Below, piece after piece: positions 6,852-14,352 of a DNA stretch of 16,041 nucleotides. Location of the stretch: the NCBI GenBank assembly GCA_030642635.1, contig DAOWNK010000042.1:1-16041 (forward strand), given 5' to 3'. Source of the DNA: Pirellulales bacterium. GTDB lineage: Bacteria > Planctomycetota > Planctomycetia > Pirellulales > Thermoguttaceae. Under the pieces are notes generated by a model, which was not told the origin of the DNA, searched no databases, and saw only the letters and a program-made list of their open reading frames with translations. Both the position numbers and the translations under genes were made by a program. Every line of letters starts with the position of its first letter. Positions within the stretch are counted from its first letter, which is position 1.

Positions 6852-8879
6852 ATGCTCGTCTCCTGGAACTGGCTGAAACAATACGTACCGCTGGGCATGA
6901 CCACTGCCGAGTTGGAGCGGCGGCTGATGATGTCCGGCCTGAACCACGAGGGCACCGAACAGTTCGGCGACGACGTGGCGATCGACCTGGAGGTAACCAG
7001 CAACCGGCCGGACTGTCTTGGGCACATCGGCGTTGCCCGCGAGGTGGCGGTGCTGTGGGATTCGGAACTGAAGATTCCAGCCGCCGAGCCGCTCGAAGGC
7101 AATACACCGGTCGATGAGTTAGTCAAAGTGCGGATCGACTGCCCCGAGTTGTGTCTGCGTTACACAGCCCGGGTAATCCGTGGTGTGAAGATTGGCCCGA
7201 GTCCCAAGTGGCTGGCTGAAAGGCTGGAAACCGTCGGCATCACGCCGATCAACAATATCGTAGACATATCGAACTACGTGCTGATGGAGTGCGGCCAGCC
7301 GCTGCACACGTTCGACTTCGGCCGTCTGACCGGCTCCGAGATCATCGTCCGCCGGCCGAAACCGAACGAGACCATCGAGGCAATCGATCACAAGACCTAC
7401 GAACTCGGCCAGGATATGTGCATGATCTGCGACTCCCGGCAGCCGGTGGCTATCGGCGGGGTAATGGGCGGTGCGAAGACCGAGATTTCACCCGCCACGA
7501 CCGATGTGCTAATCGAGGCCGCCGAGTTCGACCCGCTCTCGATCCGCAATACCGCCCGGGCGCTGGGGCTGCACAGTGATTCGTCGTACCGGTTCGAGCG
7601 GCGTGTCGATCCCGAGGGTATCGACTGGGCGAGCCGGCGGTGCTGCGAGTTGATCCTTGAGCTGGCCGGTGGCGAGTTGGCCGGCGGCGTTGTCGATGTA
7701 GGCGAATCTGCACCCGGCCGCGAGCCGATCGTGCTGAGACTTGCGCAAATAAAGCGGGTGCTGGGCATTGAAGTCGAGCAGGATCGAGTGCGTGAGATAC
7801 TTACTAAGTTGGGTAATGTGGAGTCCCCTCACCCTAGCCCTCTCCCGGAGGGAGAGGGGATTACTGTAATTCCGCCGAGTTGGCGGCGCGACTTGACACG
7901 CGAAATCGACCTGATCGAAGAAGTCGCACGGATACACGGCTACGAGAAGATTCCCGAGGACGTCGGCGTGCGGATGGTCGCCTCTACACGGCGGCTGGAA
8001 GACCGTGTGGCTGAGAAAGTCCACGCCGTGCTGATCGCATGTGGATTCGACGAGGCGATGACCTACAGCGTGGTCGATCAGCAGGCGGCCGACGCATTCA
8101 GCCCATGGACCGACGCCGAGCCGCTGCGGAGCCTAACGCCGGTGCTTCGCGGCGCCGATCGGCTGCGCACGAGCCTGGTGTCCAGCCTGCTGGCGGCGCG
8201 TCGGACCAACGAGTCGCTGGCCAATCTGCAGATCGAGCTATTCGAGCTGGCCAAGGTCTACCTGCCGCAGGGCGATAAGCTGCCGCAAGAGGAGTACATG
8301 CTGGGCGTAACCAGCGGCCGCGACTACCTGCAAGTTAAGGGCGTTATCGAGGCGATTGTTGCATCGCTGCGGCCTGCCGTGGAACTGAAAACCGACCATG
8401 CCCTGCTCGATTTGCTCGATCCGACCGAATCGTGCCGATTTGAACTTGGCGGCGAGTTGCTCGGTTACGTCGGCCGGCTGCGCGACGATAGTTTAGAACA
8501 ATTCGGTTTGCGCACACCGACGACAGTGGCCGAGATAAAGATGTCGCTGCTGGTCGCCGCTGCAAGGCTGATCTCACGGCATGTCTCTCAACCGCCTTAT
8601 CCGGCGGTCACACGCGACCTGAACCTGCTGGTGGACGAGTCGATCCGCTGGTCCGACGTGGCTGCCACTGTGCGGGCGAACTGCGGCGAGCTTTTCGAGG
8701 ATATTCAGTATCGCGACACGTATCGCGACGCCGACCGATTCGGCGTGGAGAAGAAGAGCCTGCTGATGACCATCATACTGCGTTCCACCGACGGCACAAT
8801 GACCAACCAACAGGCCGACCGGTTACGCGAGCAGATTGTTGCAGCGTGCCGGAAGGAACACGGTGCTCAGTTGCGGTAG
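6852..8879 (+). CDS. pheT: Phenylalanine--tRNA ligase beta subunit, short form
   Basis: The 675-aa protein starts with LVSWNWLKQYVP, the usual PheT N-terminus. At about residue 40 it goes straight to the B3-side segment DLEVTSNRPDCLGHIGVAREVA. In E. coli PheT (about 795 aa) roughly 110 residues with the EMAP-II/OB-fold tRNA-binding domain lie between these. B3/B4 (about 95-270, with NIVDISNYVL and GGVMGG), B5 (PPSWRRDLTREIDLIEEVARIHGYEKIP), the catalytic-like core and a C-terminal anticodon-binding FDX-ACB domain (about 580-675) are present. Residues 324-336 are an extra peptide encoded by a hairpin repeat. The frame is intact and the gene should be functional. There is no visible ribosome-binding site. 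Confidence 0.95.
   Translation: MLVSWNWLKQYVPLGMTTAELERRLMMSGLNHEGTEQFGDDVAIDLEVTSNRPDCLGHIGVAREVAVLWDSELKIPAAEPLEGNTPVDELVKVRIDCPELCLRYTARVIRGVKIGPSPKWLAERLETVGITPINNIVDISNYVLMECGQPLHTFDFGRLTGSEIIVRRPKPNETIEAIDHKTYELGQDMCMICDSRQPVAIGGVMGGAKTEISPATTDVLIEAAEFDPLSIRNTARALGLHSDSSYRFERRVDPEGIDWASRRCCELILELAGGELAGGVVDVGESAPGREPIVLRLAQIKRVLGIEVEQDRVREILTKLGNVESPHPSPLPEGEGITVIPPSWRRDLTREIDLIEEVARIHGYEKIPEDVGVRMVASTRRLEDRVAEKVHAVLIACGFDEAMTYSVVDQQAADAFSPWTDAEPLRSLTPVLRGADRLRTSLVSSLLAARRTNESLANLQIELFELAKVYLPQGDKLPQEEYMLGVTSGRDYLQVKGVIEAIVASLRPAVELKTDHALLDLLDPTESCRFELGGELLGYVGRLRDDSLEQFGLRTPTTVAEIKMSLLVAAARLISRHVSQPPYPAVTRDLNLLVDESIRWSDVAATVRANCGELFEDIQYRDTYRDADRFGVEKKSLLMTIILRSTDGTMTNQQADRLREQIVAACRKEHGAQLR
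7824..7859 (+). repeat. Palindromic repeat inserted in frame within pheT
   Basis: CCCTCTCCC (7838-7846) and GGGAGAGGG (7850-7858) form a perfect 9-bp stem with a GGA loop, preceded by CCCCTCACCCTAG. This is a well-known kind of dispersed bacterial palindrome (CCCTCACCCTAxCCCTCTCCC...). In the pheT frame it reads SPHPSPLPEGEG (residues 325-336). The normal protein sequence resumes directly afterwards with the B5-domain strand leading into PPSWRRD. Confidence 0.85.
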
Positions 8880-8891
8880 TTGGAATATGAG

Positions 8892-10202
8892 TTACTGAAC
8901 ATCCAACTCCGGCAGCAAGTTTTCGATGTCAATGCCTTGTTTGATAGCAGCATTCCAGAGCAGTCGGGCACGCTGCCGGTTGCCGTCCGGATCGACCGCC
9001 AAAAACGTACCGATGAGCACCTGTGTCGACGGCACACCCTTTTTGAAACAATTATCGGCTATTGCCAGAACGACGACGGTTGGAAGCTGCTCGATTTGGT
9101 AGCGATGGTTTTGACCGGCTGCGCGGAAGGTCAGGCGATCTCGTGTGGCCTCAACTATTGCGATGCGTGTGTTTCCGATGGGTAACTCGCCGGCGGCTTC
9201 CAGCTTCGCCACACCTTCGCGAATCCCGGTCCAAAACTCGCGGAGATTGTGCAGCATGGTTTCCAATCGGTTAAGCTGATTGTCATCGTCAACGGTTTGG
9301 GTGTTTTCAGCAGCAGTTTGCAAATAATCTTCCGCTCCGGAGAGATTGCGCCGGGTCATCGCATGACGTGCGTCCGAGACGGCCTGATCGAACACTTCTT
9401 GCCTCTTAGCGTCAATTTGCGGTTCAGCAGGCGGCTGCACCGGCTCGACTCGCAGTGGTTCGACGGGTAATTTCGGCGATTCCGGTTTCAGTGGTTCCGG
9501 TTTCACTTGCGGTGGTTCCGGTTTCACTTGCGGCGGTTCGGCGGGTGGTTTCGGCAGTTCGGGCACGACTCGCGGCGGTGGGTGGGGCGCCGGCGGCAAC
9601 ATCGACGGTGCGGGTACGACACTCGGCTGTTTCGGTTCGTCGACGACAACCGGTTCCGGTTCCGCCGACCGGTCACACATGACAAACAACATCACCACGG
9701 CAGTTAACACGCTGCCGAGGAGGAACCAGTACAACGAACTGAGTGCCGAGGCATAGGGCGTTTTTCTAATCGGCTTTGACGCTGTTATCGTGACCGTCGG
9801 CCGCACCTGTTCACTCCATGCCGTGCTGTCCGACTCCTGAAGCACGGTCGGTGTCTGTGTTGGAGTTGACAAGATCGGCGGCGGCGGTGCTATCTTCATC
9901 GCCGACGCGGCAGAAGTCGGTTCCGCCCGTAGGTCAACGTCATAAGTCGTTTTGCTTGCCGGGTCCAACAGGCGGGCCTTCGCCGCGTCGATCCGGTCGA
10001 GCAACCGTCTCCAATCACGGATATGCTCCCCGGGGCGAATCTTCCGAACCTTGGCCATCTGTACGTCGGCCGCATGGACGATGACAGCAGAATCGCTCTC
10101 AAGGCGGTCGATGCCCAACAGTGTATAGTGGTTCGGCGGCCGTGGACCGACCGGCAGACCGAGCCATCGGCTATATGGATCGAATGAATTTTGCAAGGTC
10201 AT
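8892..10202 (-). CDS. Membrane-anchored J-domain-like protein with Pro-rich linker
   Basis: The 436-aa protein has four regions. Residues about 10-92 resemble a J domain: NHYTLLGI, then a helix, then LLDRIDAAKARLLDPASKTTYDVDL. The HPD tripeptide needed to stimulate DnaK is absent; PGEHIRDW stands near its place. One hydrophobic segment lies at about 155-176. A Pro/Glu/Lys/Val linker (about 180-262) follows, including two copies of EPPQVKP. A mixed alpha/beta C-terminal region with no recognised family spans 263-436. The topology is probably a cytosolic J-like part with an extracytoplasmic linker and C-terminus, but that is inferred. The gene starts 9 bp after rsfS on the same strand and converges on pheT with a 12-bp gap. 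The function is unknown; a scaffold or envelope role is possible. Confidence 0.8.
   Translation of the reverse strand: MTLQNSFDPYSRWLGLPVGPRPPNHYTLLGIDRLESDSAVIVHAADVQMAKVRKIRPGEHIRDWRRLLDRIDAAKARLLDPASKTTYDVDLRAEPTSAASAMKIAPPPPILSTPTQTPTVLQESDSTAWSEQVRPTVTITASKPIRKTPYASALSSLYWFLLGSVLTAVVMLFVMCDRSAEPEPVVVDEPKQPSVVPAPSMLPPAPHPPPRVVPELPKPPAEPPQVKPEPPQVKPEPLKPESPKLPVEPLRVEPVQPPAEPQIDAKRQEVFDQAVSDARHAMTRRNLSGAEDYLQTAAENTQTVDDDNQLNRLETMLHNLREFWTGIREGVAKLEAAGELPIGNTRIAIVEATRDRLTFRAAGQNHRYQIEQLPTVVVLAIADNCFKKGVPSTQVLIGTFLAVDPDGNRQRARLLWNAAIKQGIDIENLLPELDVQ
9479..9534. repeat. 21-bp tandem repeat in the Pro-rich coding linker
   Basis: Two near-identical 21-bp units (9493-9513 and 9514-9534, one difference) plus a partial third encode the EPPQVKP heptapeptide repeats of the J-like protein. 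Copy number may vary between strains by slippage without breaking the frame. Confidence 0.7.
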
Positions 10203-10211
10203 TTTCGACGG

Positions 10212-10577
10212 TTAAATTGGTATTCTTTTCGCATGACCCCAAAGTTGCTCGATGGCGTAATACGCCCGCATTTCCGGCTCGAACAGGTGGATGACCACGT
10301 CGCCGTAGTCCAGCAGTATCCAGCGGCTTTCGTCGTATCCTTCGATCCCCAGCCGACGATCGCCCAGCCCTTCCTCCAGTGCATGGTCGATCTCCTCGCT
10401 CATGGCGTGCAATTGTCGCCGGCTGGCGCCGCTGGCCAGCACGAAGTAGTCGAACATGGTGGTCAACTCGCGCATGTCGAGCACTACGATGTCACGACCG
10501 CGGTTCTCTTCGGCAACTCTGGCGGCCGCAAGTGCACGCTCCAGGGCGCCGATAAGGCGGACGCTGCTTTGTTTCAC
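10212..10577 (-). CDS. rsfS: Ribosome silencing factor RsfS (DUF143 / Iojap family)
   Basis: The 121-aa protein binds L14 on the free 50S subunit and blocks subunit joining under starvation. Diagnostic features are GRDIVVLDMRELTTMFDYFVLASG, SRRQLHAMSEEI, and the C-terminal WILLDYGDVVIHLFEP followed by MRAYYAIEQLWG. Length is normal for the family. The start is GTG at 10577, supported by a strong AGGAGG 7 nt upstream. It lies 46 bp downstream of hppA and 9 bp upstream of the J-like gene, all on the minus strand, consistent with one transcript. The common partner nadD is not in the window. Confidence 0.95.
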   Translation of the reverse strand: MKQSSVRLIGALERALAAARVAEENRGRDIVVLDMRELTTMFDYFVLASGASRRQLHAMSEEIDHALEEGLGDRRLGIEGYDESRWILLDYGDVVIHLFEPEMRAYYAIEQLWGHAKRIPI

Positions 10578-10590
10578 CTATTGTCCTCCT

Positions 10591-10620
10591 GCTAAGCCGC
10601 AAGCGGCAGGCTAAGGCGGC
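10591..10620. repeat. Short direct/inverted repeat in the hppA-rsfS gap
   Basis: The gap is almost filled by two imperfect direct copies, GCTAAG(CCGCAA)GCGGCAG and GCTAAGGCGGCAG. The first contains the self-complementary GCCGCAAGCGGC. The unit ends next to the rsfS ribosome-binding site. It is too short to assign to a family from one copy. Confidence 0.45.
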
Positions 10621-10623
10621 AGA

Positions 10624-13125
10624 CTAAAATAACCCCAATGCGGTAAGGCTGTAGCGGACGATCAGCCCGGCCGCAACCACGCTGACCATGCTCATCAGCT
10701 TGATGAGGATGTTCAGGCTCGGGCCGCTGGTATCTTTGAACGGGTCGCCGACGGTATCGCCGACCACCGCCGCCTTGTGTGCGTCGGTTCCCTTGCCGCC
10801 GTGTGCACCGGCCTCGATGTATTTTTTGGCATTGTCCCACGAACCGCCGGCGTTGGCCATGAACACGGCCATGCAGAACCCGCACGTCAGCGCACCAACC
10901 AGCAGGCCTATCACGCCGGCCACTCCCAAAACCATGCCGACGGCCACGGGAGTCATCAACCCGAGTATTGACGGCAGGATCATCTCTCGTTGAGCCGCCT
11001 TGGTGCTGATGGCAACCGGTGTGGCGTAGTCGGGCACATCGGTTCCCGCCATAATGCCCGGCTTTTCGCGGAACTGGCGACGTACTTCTTCGACCATGCC
11101 GAACGCCGCTCGGCCGACCGCCTTCATCGTCATCGCGCAGAAGACAAATGTGGCCATTGCGCCCAAGAACACACCGACGAGCACCTTCGGGTTCATCAGG
11201 TTGCAACTGTAGTAGTCCATCCAGTCGAGCATCGTAGCGCTTTCCACCGAGACGAGCGCGGCGCCGGTGGTAACGAGCGTTGCCCCGGTCTCGTCGCCTG
11301 CAATTAAAACATTTTTAATTTTCCCGTCACTATCCTCGACGATTGCCTCGACCGGCCCGTTGCCGGTATCCAACGATTCCCAGGCGTTTTTAACGTCCTT
11401 GTGGCGAATGTCGCGGGGCATTGCAAGGTATCCGGCCACCTTGGTCTGTGACTTGCCGTCGGCATCTTCCAGGTAGACGTAAGCGGCAAACTGGTCGTTA
11501 AGTTTATACCAACCCGGTGCGGTCTCCTCCAATGCGGAGTGGCCCCAGTGGACGAAGCCCATGCGGACCTCCTCGACGTACGCGGCCATCAAGGCCAATG
11601 CAGTAAGCGCGGCCGAGCCGATTGCAAAACCCTTGCCGGTGGCCGCCGTCGTATTGCCGAGGCTGTCCAGTGCGTCGGTCCGCTGGCGTACTATCGGGTC
11701 CAGTCCGGCCATCTCGGCGTTCCCGCCGGCGTTGTCGGCGATCGGGCCGTAGGCGTCGGTCGCCAGCGTAATGCCCAACGTGCTTAGCATCCCAGCCGCG
11801 GCAATACCCACACCATATAGCCCTAGTGCGAACAAATTGACGTCGTTGAACTGCCAATTGGCCGCAAACCCGAACGCCAAAAGCGTGGCCACGCAGACGG
11901 TAATCACCGGGAACCAAACGCTTTTCATCCCGTCGGCCAGCCCGCCGATGATGATCGTCGCCGGGCCGGTCAGCGCCTGGTCGGCCAGTTTTTTCGTCGG
12001 AGAGAACTCGTCGCTGGTGGAGTATTCTGTCCACTTGCCGATCAGCCACCCGGCGGCCAGGCCCACCACCACACTCATAGAGATCATAATAAAATCAGGC
12101 ATCAGTATCCAGGTGAACAGGAACGCGGCCGCGATGATAAGCACGCTCGAAACGTTCACACCACGTGCGAGCGCCTTGAGCAGCGTCTTTTGGTCGGCTT
12201 GCTCCTCGGTTCGCACCATATAGATTCCAAGGATAGACAGCGCAATTCCCACACCGGCCAGCACCATCGGCAAGAACAGTGCATGAAGCTGCATCTCGAT
12301 TGTGGTCATGCCGTCCGGCACAAGCGTTCCGCTGGCGAATGCCGCCACACCCAAGGCCGCGGTGGCCAGGATCGATCCGCAGTACGACTCGTACAGGTCG
12401 GCACCCATGCCGGCTACGTCTCCGACGTTGTCTCCGACGTTATCGGCGATGGTGGCCGGGTTGCGTTTGTCGTCCTCTGGGATACCGGCCTCGACCTTGC
12501 CGACCAGGTCGGCGCCGACGTCGGCCGCCTTGGTGAATATTCCGCCGCCGACACGGGCGAACAGCGCCTGGCTGCTGGCCCCCATGCCGAAACAAAGCAT
12601 CGTCACGGTAATTTCGACCAGTGTCCATTCTACGCCGAAAAACATCGGCGATATCCAGTACAGCGCAGCGAACCAGATCGTGATGTCCAGCAGCCCGAGG
12701 CCCACCACGGTCAGACCCATTACCGCCCCAGAGCGGAAGGCTACCTGTAGTCCCTGGTTTAGCGATTTCTGCGCCCCGGCGGTCGTCCGGCTGCTGGCCC
12801 AGGTGGCTGTTTTCATGCCGCACCAACCGGCCAGGCCCGAGAAGAATCCGCCGGTTAAAAACGCAAACGGCACCATCACGTTCTGAACGTGCAGGTAGAA
12901 AGCCAGTATGGACAGCAATATGAAGATAATCACAAAGAACAGGAACACGATTTTGTACTGTTGCCACAAGTACGCATTGGCCCCGGTGCGTACGTGCTCG
13001 GCAATTTCGATCATCTCACGGCTACCCTCGTCGGCCGCCATTACCTCCTTAAAGAACCGGTAAGCGAACACCAACGCAGTAATGGAGCCGATAAACGCAA
13101 TTGCCCAAAAGATTGCAATGTCCAT
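10624..13125 (-). CDS. hppA: Membrane-bound pyrophosphatase (ion-pumping, K+-dependent type)
   Basis: The 833-aa multi-spanning enzyme hydrolyses pyrophosphate and pumps H+ and/or Na+. The start is ATG at 13125 (MDIAIFW), with AGGAGA upstream; a start at 13206 would add 27 residues of intergenic character. Conserved sites include EDDKRNPATIADNVGDNVGD (217-236), the helix with GNTTAATGKGFAIGSAAL (from 490), and the C-terminal HKAAVVGDTVGDPFKDTSGP. Ala494 and Gly497 occupy the positions that are Lys and Thr in K+-independent enzymes, so this is the K+-dependent subclass. The pumped ion is not decidable by eye. The protein is about 100 residues longer than usual because of a hydrophilic insertion at about 523-643 between two membrane helices. 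It heads the likely hppA-rsfS-J-like operon. Confidence 0.93.
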   Translation of the reverse strand: MDIAIFWAIAFIGSITALVFAYRFFKEVMAADEGSREMIEIAEHVRTGANAYLWQQYKIVFLFFVIIFILLSILAFYLHVQNVMVPFAFLTGGFFSGLAGWCGMKTATWASSRTTAGAQKSLNQGLQVAFRSGAVMGLTVVGLGLLDITIWFAALYWISPMFFGVEWTLVEITVTMLCFGMGASSQALFARVGGGIFTKAADVGADLVGKVEAGIPEDDKRNPATIADNVGDNVGDVAGMGADLYESYCGSILATAALGVAAFASGTLVPDGMTTIEMQLHALFLPMVLAGVGIALSILGIYMVRTEEQADQKTLLKALARGVNVSSVLIIAAAFLFTWILMPDFIMISMSVVVGLAAGWLIGKWTEYSTSDEFSPTKKLADQALTGPATIIIGGLADGMKSVWFPVITVCVATLLAFGFAANWQFNDVNLFALGLYGVGIAAAGMLSTLGITLATDAYGPIADNAGGNAEMAGLDPIVRQRTDALDSLGNTTAATGKGFAIGSAALTALALMAAYVEEVRMGFVHWGHSALEETAPGWYKLNDQFAAYVYLEDADGKSQTKVAGYLAMPRDIRHKDVKNAWESLDTGNGPVEAIVEDSDGKIKNVLIAGDETGATLVTTGAALVSVESATMLDWMDYYSCNLMNPKVLVGVFLGAMATFVFCAMTMKAVGRAAFGMVEEVRRQFREKPGIMAGTDVPDYATPVAISTKAAQREMILPSILGLMTPVAVGMVLGVAGVIGLLVGALTCGFCMAVFMANAGGSWDNAKKYIEAGAHGGKGTDAHKAAVVGDTVGDPFKDTSGPSLNILIKLMSMVSVVAAGLIVRYSLTALGLF

Positions 13126-13221
13126 GAGTCGATTTTCTCCTGTTTTCCCATGTGTTAAAAATGGCGTTGCATAAGGACCGCTGCAAACTGCCGGGATATT
13201 ACGCAAAACATAAAGTCATGT

Positions 13222-13251
13222 AGCCTACCGAATATCTACGCAGTTTGTCAA
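13222..13251 (-). promoter_or_regulatory. Candidate promoter for hppA
   Basis: On the minus strand a perfect -35 TTGACA (13251-13246) is followed after 18 bp by TAGGCT (13227-13222), a weak -10 (3/6 matches). This would give a leader of about 90 nt before the hppA ATG. It is called by consensus only. Confidence 0.35.
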
Positions 13252-13297
13252 CCACTTCAGCGGTTCCAAATTTGCAGCGATTTCCACGAAATCCTGC

Positions 13298-13379
13298 ATT
13301 TAGCCCCGGGTGAACACACCCGGGGCAGCCGGGAAACGCTCGCCACGTTTGCCCGCCGTGTATTCACGGTGGGCTAAAT
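13298..13379. repeat. Palindromic element: two strong hairpins inside an outer inverted repeat
   Basis: The outer arms ATTTAGCCC (13298-13306) and GGGCTAAAT (13371-13379) are perfect inverted repeats. Hairpin 1 is a perfect 9-bp stem (13304-13312 with 13317-13325, loop AACA). Hairpin 2 is a 10-bp stem (13351-13360 with 13365-13374, one G-T pair, loop TATT). The two hairpins are related in inverted orientation (TAGCCC....TGAA..CAC). This is a REP-pair-like arrangement. It lies in the divergent region and is not followed by a T-run. Confidence 0.8.
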
Positions 13380-13450
13380 AGGTGGCCGAATTCCGTACCC
13401 CCCCAAGAGTGTCATTTTTGCCAAATTAACCCATGATGCCCGCTTTTTGC

Positions 13451-13479
13451 TTGGCTTTTCTACAGAAACTGATTATCCT
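13451..13479 (+). promoter_or_regulatory. Candidate promoter for the secreted Gly-rich protein
   Basis: TTGGCT (13451-13456) and TATCCT (13474-13479) lie 17 bp apart, each 4/6 matches to the sigma70 hexamers. A TATATA follows at 13481. The predicted leader is about 60 nt. It is called by consensus only. Confidence 0.4.
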
Positions 13480-13547
13480 GTATATAGGTGAATGTTTACG
13501 TGTGACAACTGTACCATGAGCAACCATTACATCGGAGGATTCGGATC

Positions 13548-14348
13548 ATGAGATTTAATTTACGAAGTTTGTGGACGTCGCGGCTTGCCATGGCCGTTGC
13601 GTTGCTGTTGACGGTCACGTTCGTTCTGGCCGCCGATCACCAAGTCAAGAAACTGAAGCTTGGACAGTACAACCCGAACGATGAGACGGTAGAGATGTTC
13701 ACTGCCATCGACTCCGGGGTAATCGGCGTGAAACTTATCCCGAAGGACTCGACTGTATGTCGGGTGATGATCGAAAACAAGACCGACCGGCCGTTGAACG
13801 TGAAGCTGCCCGAGGCGTTCGCCGGTGTGCCGGTGCTGGCGCAATTCGGCGGCGGCGGCGGTAATAGGGGAAGAGGAGGCGGCTCCCAGGGCATAGGCGG
13901 CGGAATAGGCGGCGGAATAGGCGGCGGAATAGGCGGCATGGGTGGCGGCGGAGGAAGGTTCTTCAACGTGCCGCCTGAAAAAATCGGTGATTTTAAGGTC
14001 ACTACCGTTTGTCTGGAACACGGTAAAGGCGAACCGCGACCGGCCATCAAGTATGAAATTAAACCCATCGCCGAGTTTACCGATAAGCCGGAAGTACACG
14101 AACTCTGCCGGATGCTCGGCACCGGGCGAATCAATCAGCGCGCCGCCCAAGTAGCCGCTTGGCATCTCAGCGACGGCATGAGCTTCCAGCAACTTGCCGC
14201 CAAACGACTTCGATACGCCAACGGCTCGAGTCGTTCGTACTTTACCCCACAGGAACTCCAGGCAGGGATGCAGATATCGGCCATGGCCGTCAAACTGGTC
14301 GAGAAACGCAGCAACAGCCTTGGCGAAAGCGACTCGGCGGGGTTGTGA
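13548..14348 (+). CDS. Secreted Gly-rich protein of unknown function
   Basis: The 266-aa protein has a typical signal peptide: basic N-terminus, hydrophobic core 13-27, and a likely cut near Val-Leu-Ala-Ala at 26-29. A beta-rich domain (30-98, with VRVMIENKTDRPLNVKLP in essence) leads to a Gly-rich segment (about 100-137) made largely of GGGI repeats. A C-terminal domain (140-266) contains LGTGRINQRAAQVAAWHLSDGMS and ends hydrophilic. I recognise the domain pairing as a type seen in planctomycete secretomes, from memory only, with no known function. Its WHLSDGMSFQQLA stretch may be a helical protein-interaction segment. GGAGG lies 9 nt before the ATG. It converges with the coiled-coil gene across a heptamer repeat. 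Confidence 0.8.
   Translation: MRFNLRSLWTSRLAMAVALLLTVTFVLAADHQVKKLKLGQYNPNDETVEMFTAIDSGVIGVKLIPKDSTVCRVMIENKTDRPLNVKLPEAFAGVPVLAQFGGGGGNRGRGGGSQGIGGGIGGGIGGGIGGMGGGGGRFFNVPPEKIGDFKVTTVCLEHGKGEPRPAIKYEIKPIAEFTDKPEVHELCRMLGTGRINQRAAQVAAWHLSDGMSFQQLAAKRLRYANGSSRSYFTPQELQAGMQISAMAVKLVEKRSNSLGESDSAGL
13893..13937 (+). repeat. 12-bp tandem repeat encoding the GGGI run
   Basis: About 3.7 copies of a 12-bp unit, ATAGGCGGCGGA, encode Ile-Gly-Gly-Gly repeats in the secreted protein. The copies are identical, which suggests recent expansion by slippage. Any gain or loss of a unit keeps the frame. Confidence 0.85.
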
Positions 14349-14352
14349 GTTG

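Larger units (their letters stand above)
13126..13547. other. 422-bp divergent intergenic region
   Basis: This gap between hppA (minus) and the secreted-protein gene (plus) has no convincing gene. It holds a candidate hppA promoter near 13222-13251, a palindromic element at 13298-13379, a run of seven C at about 13398-13404, and a candidate promoter for the secreted protein at 13451-13479. I see nothing else in it. Confidence 0.7.
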
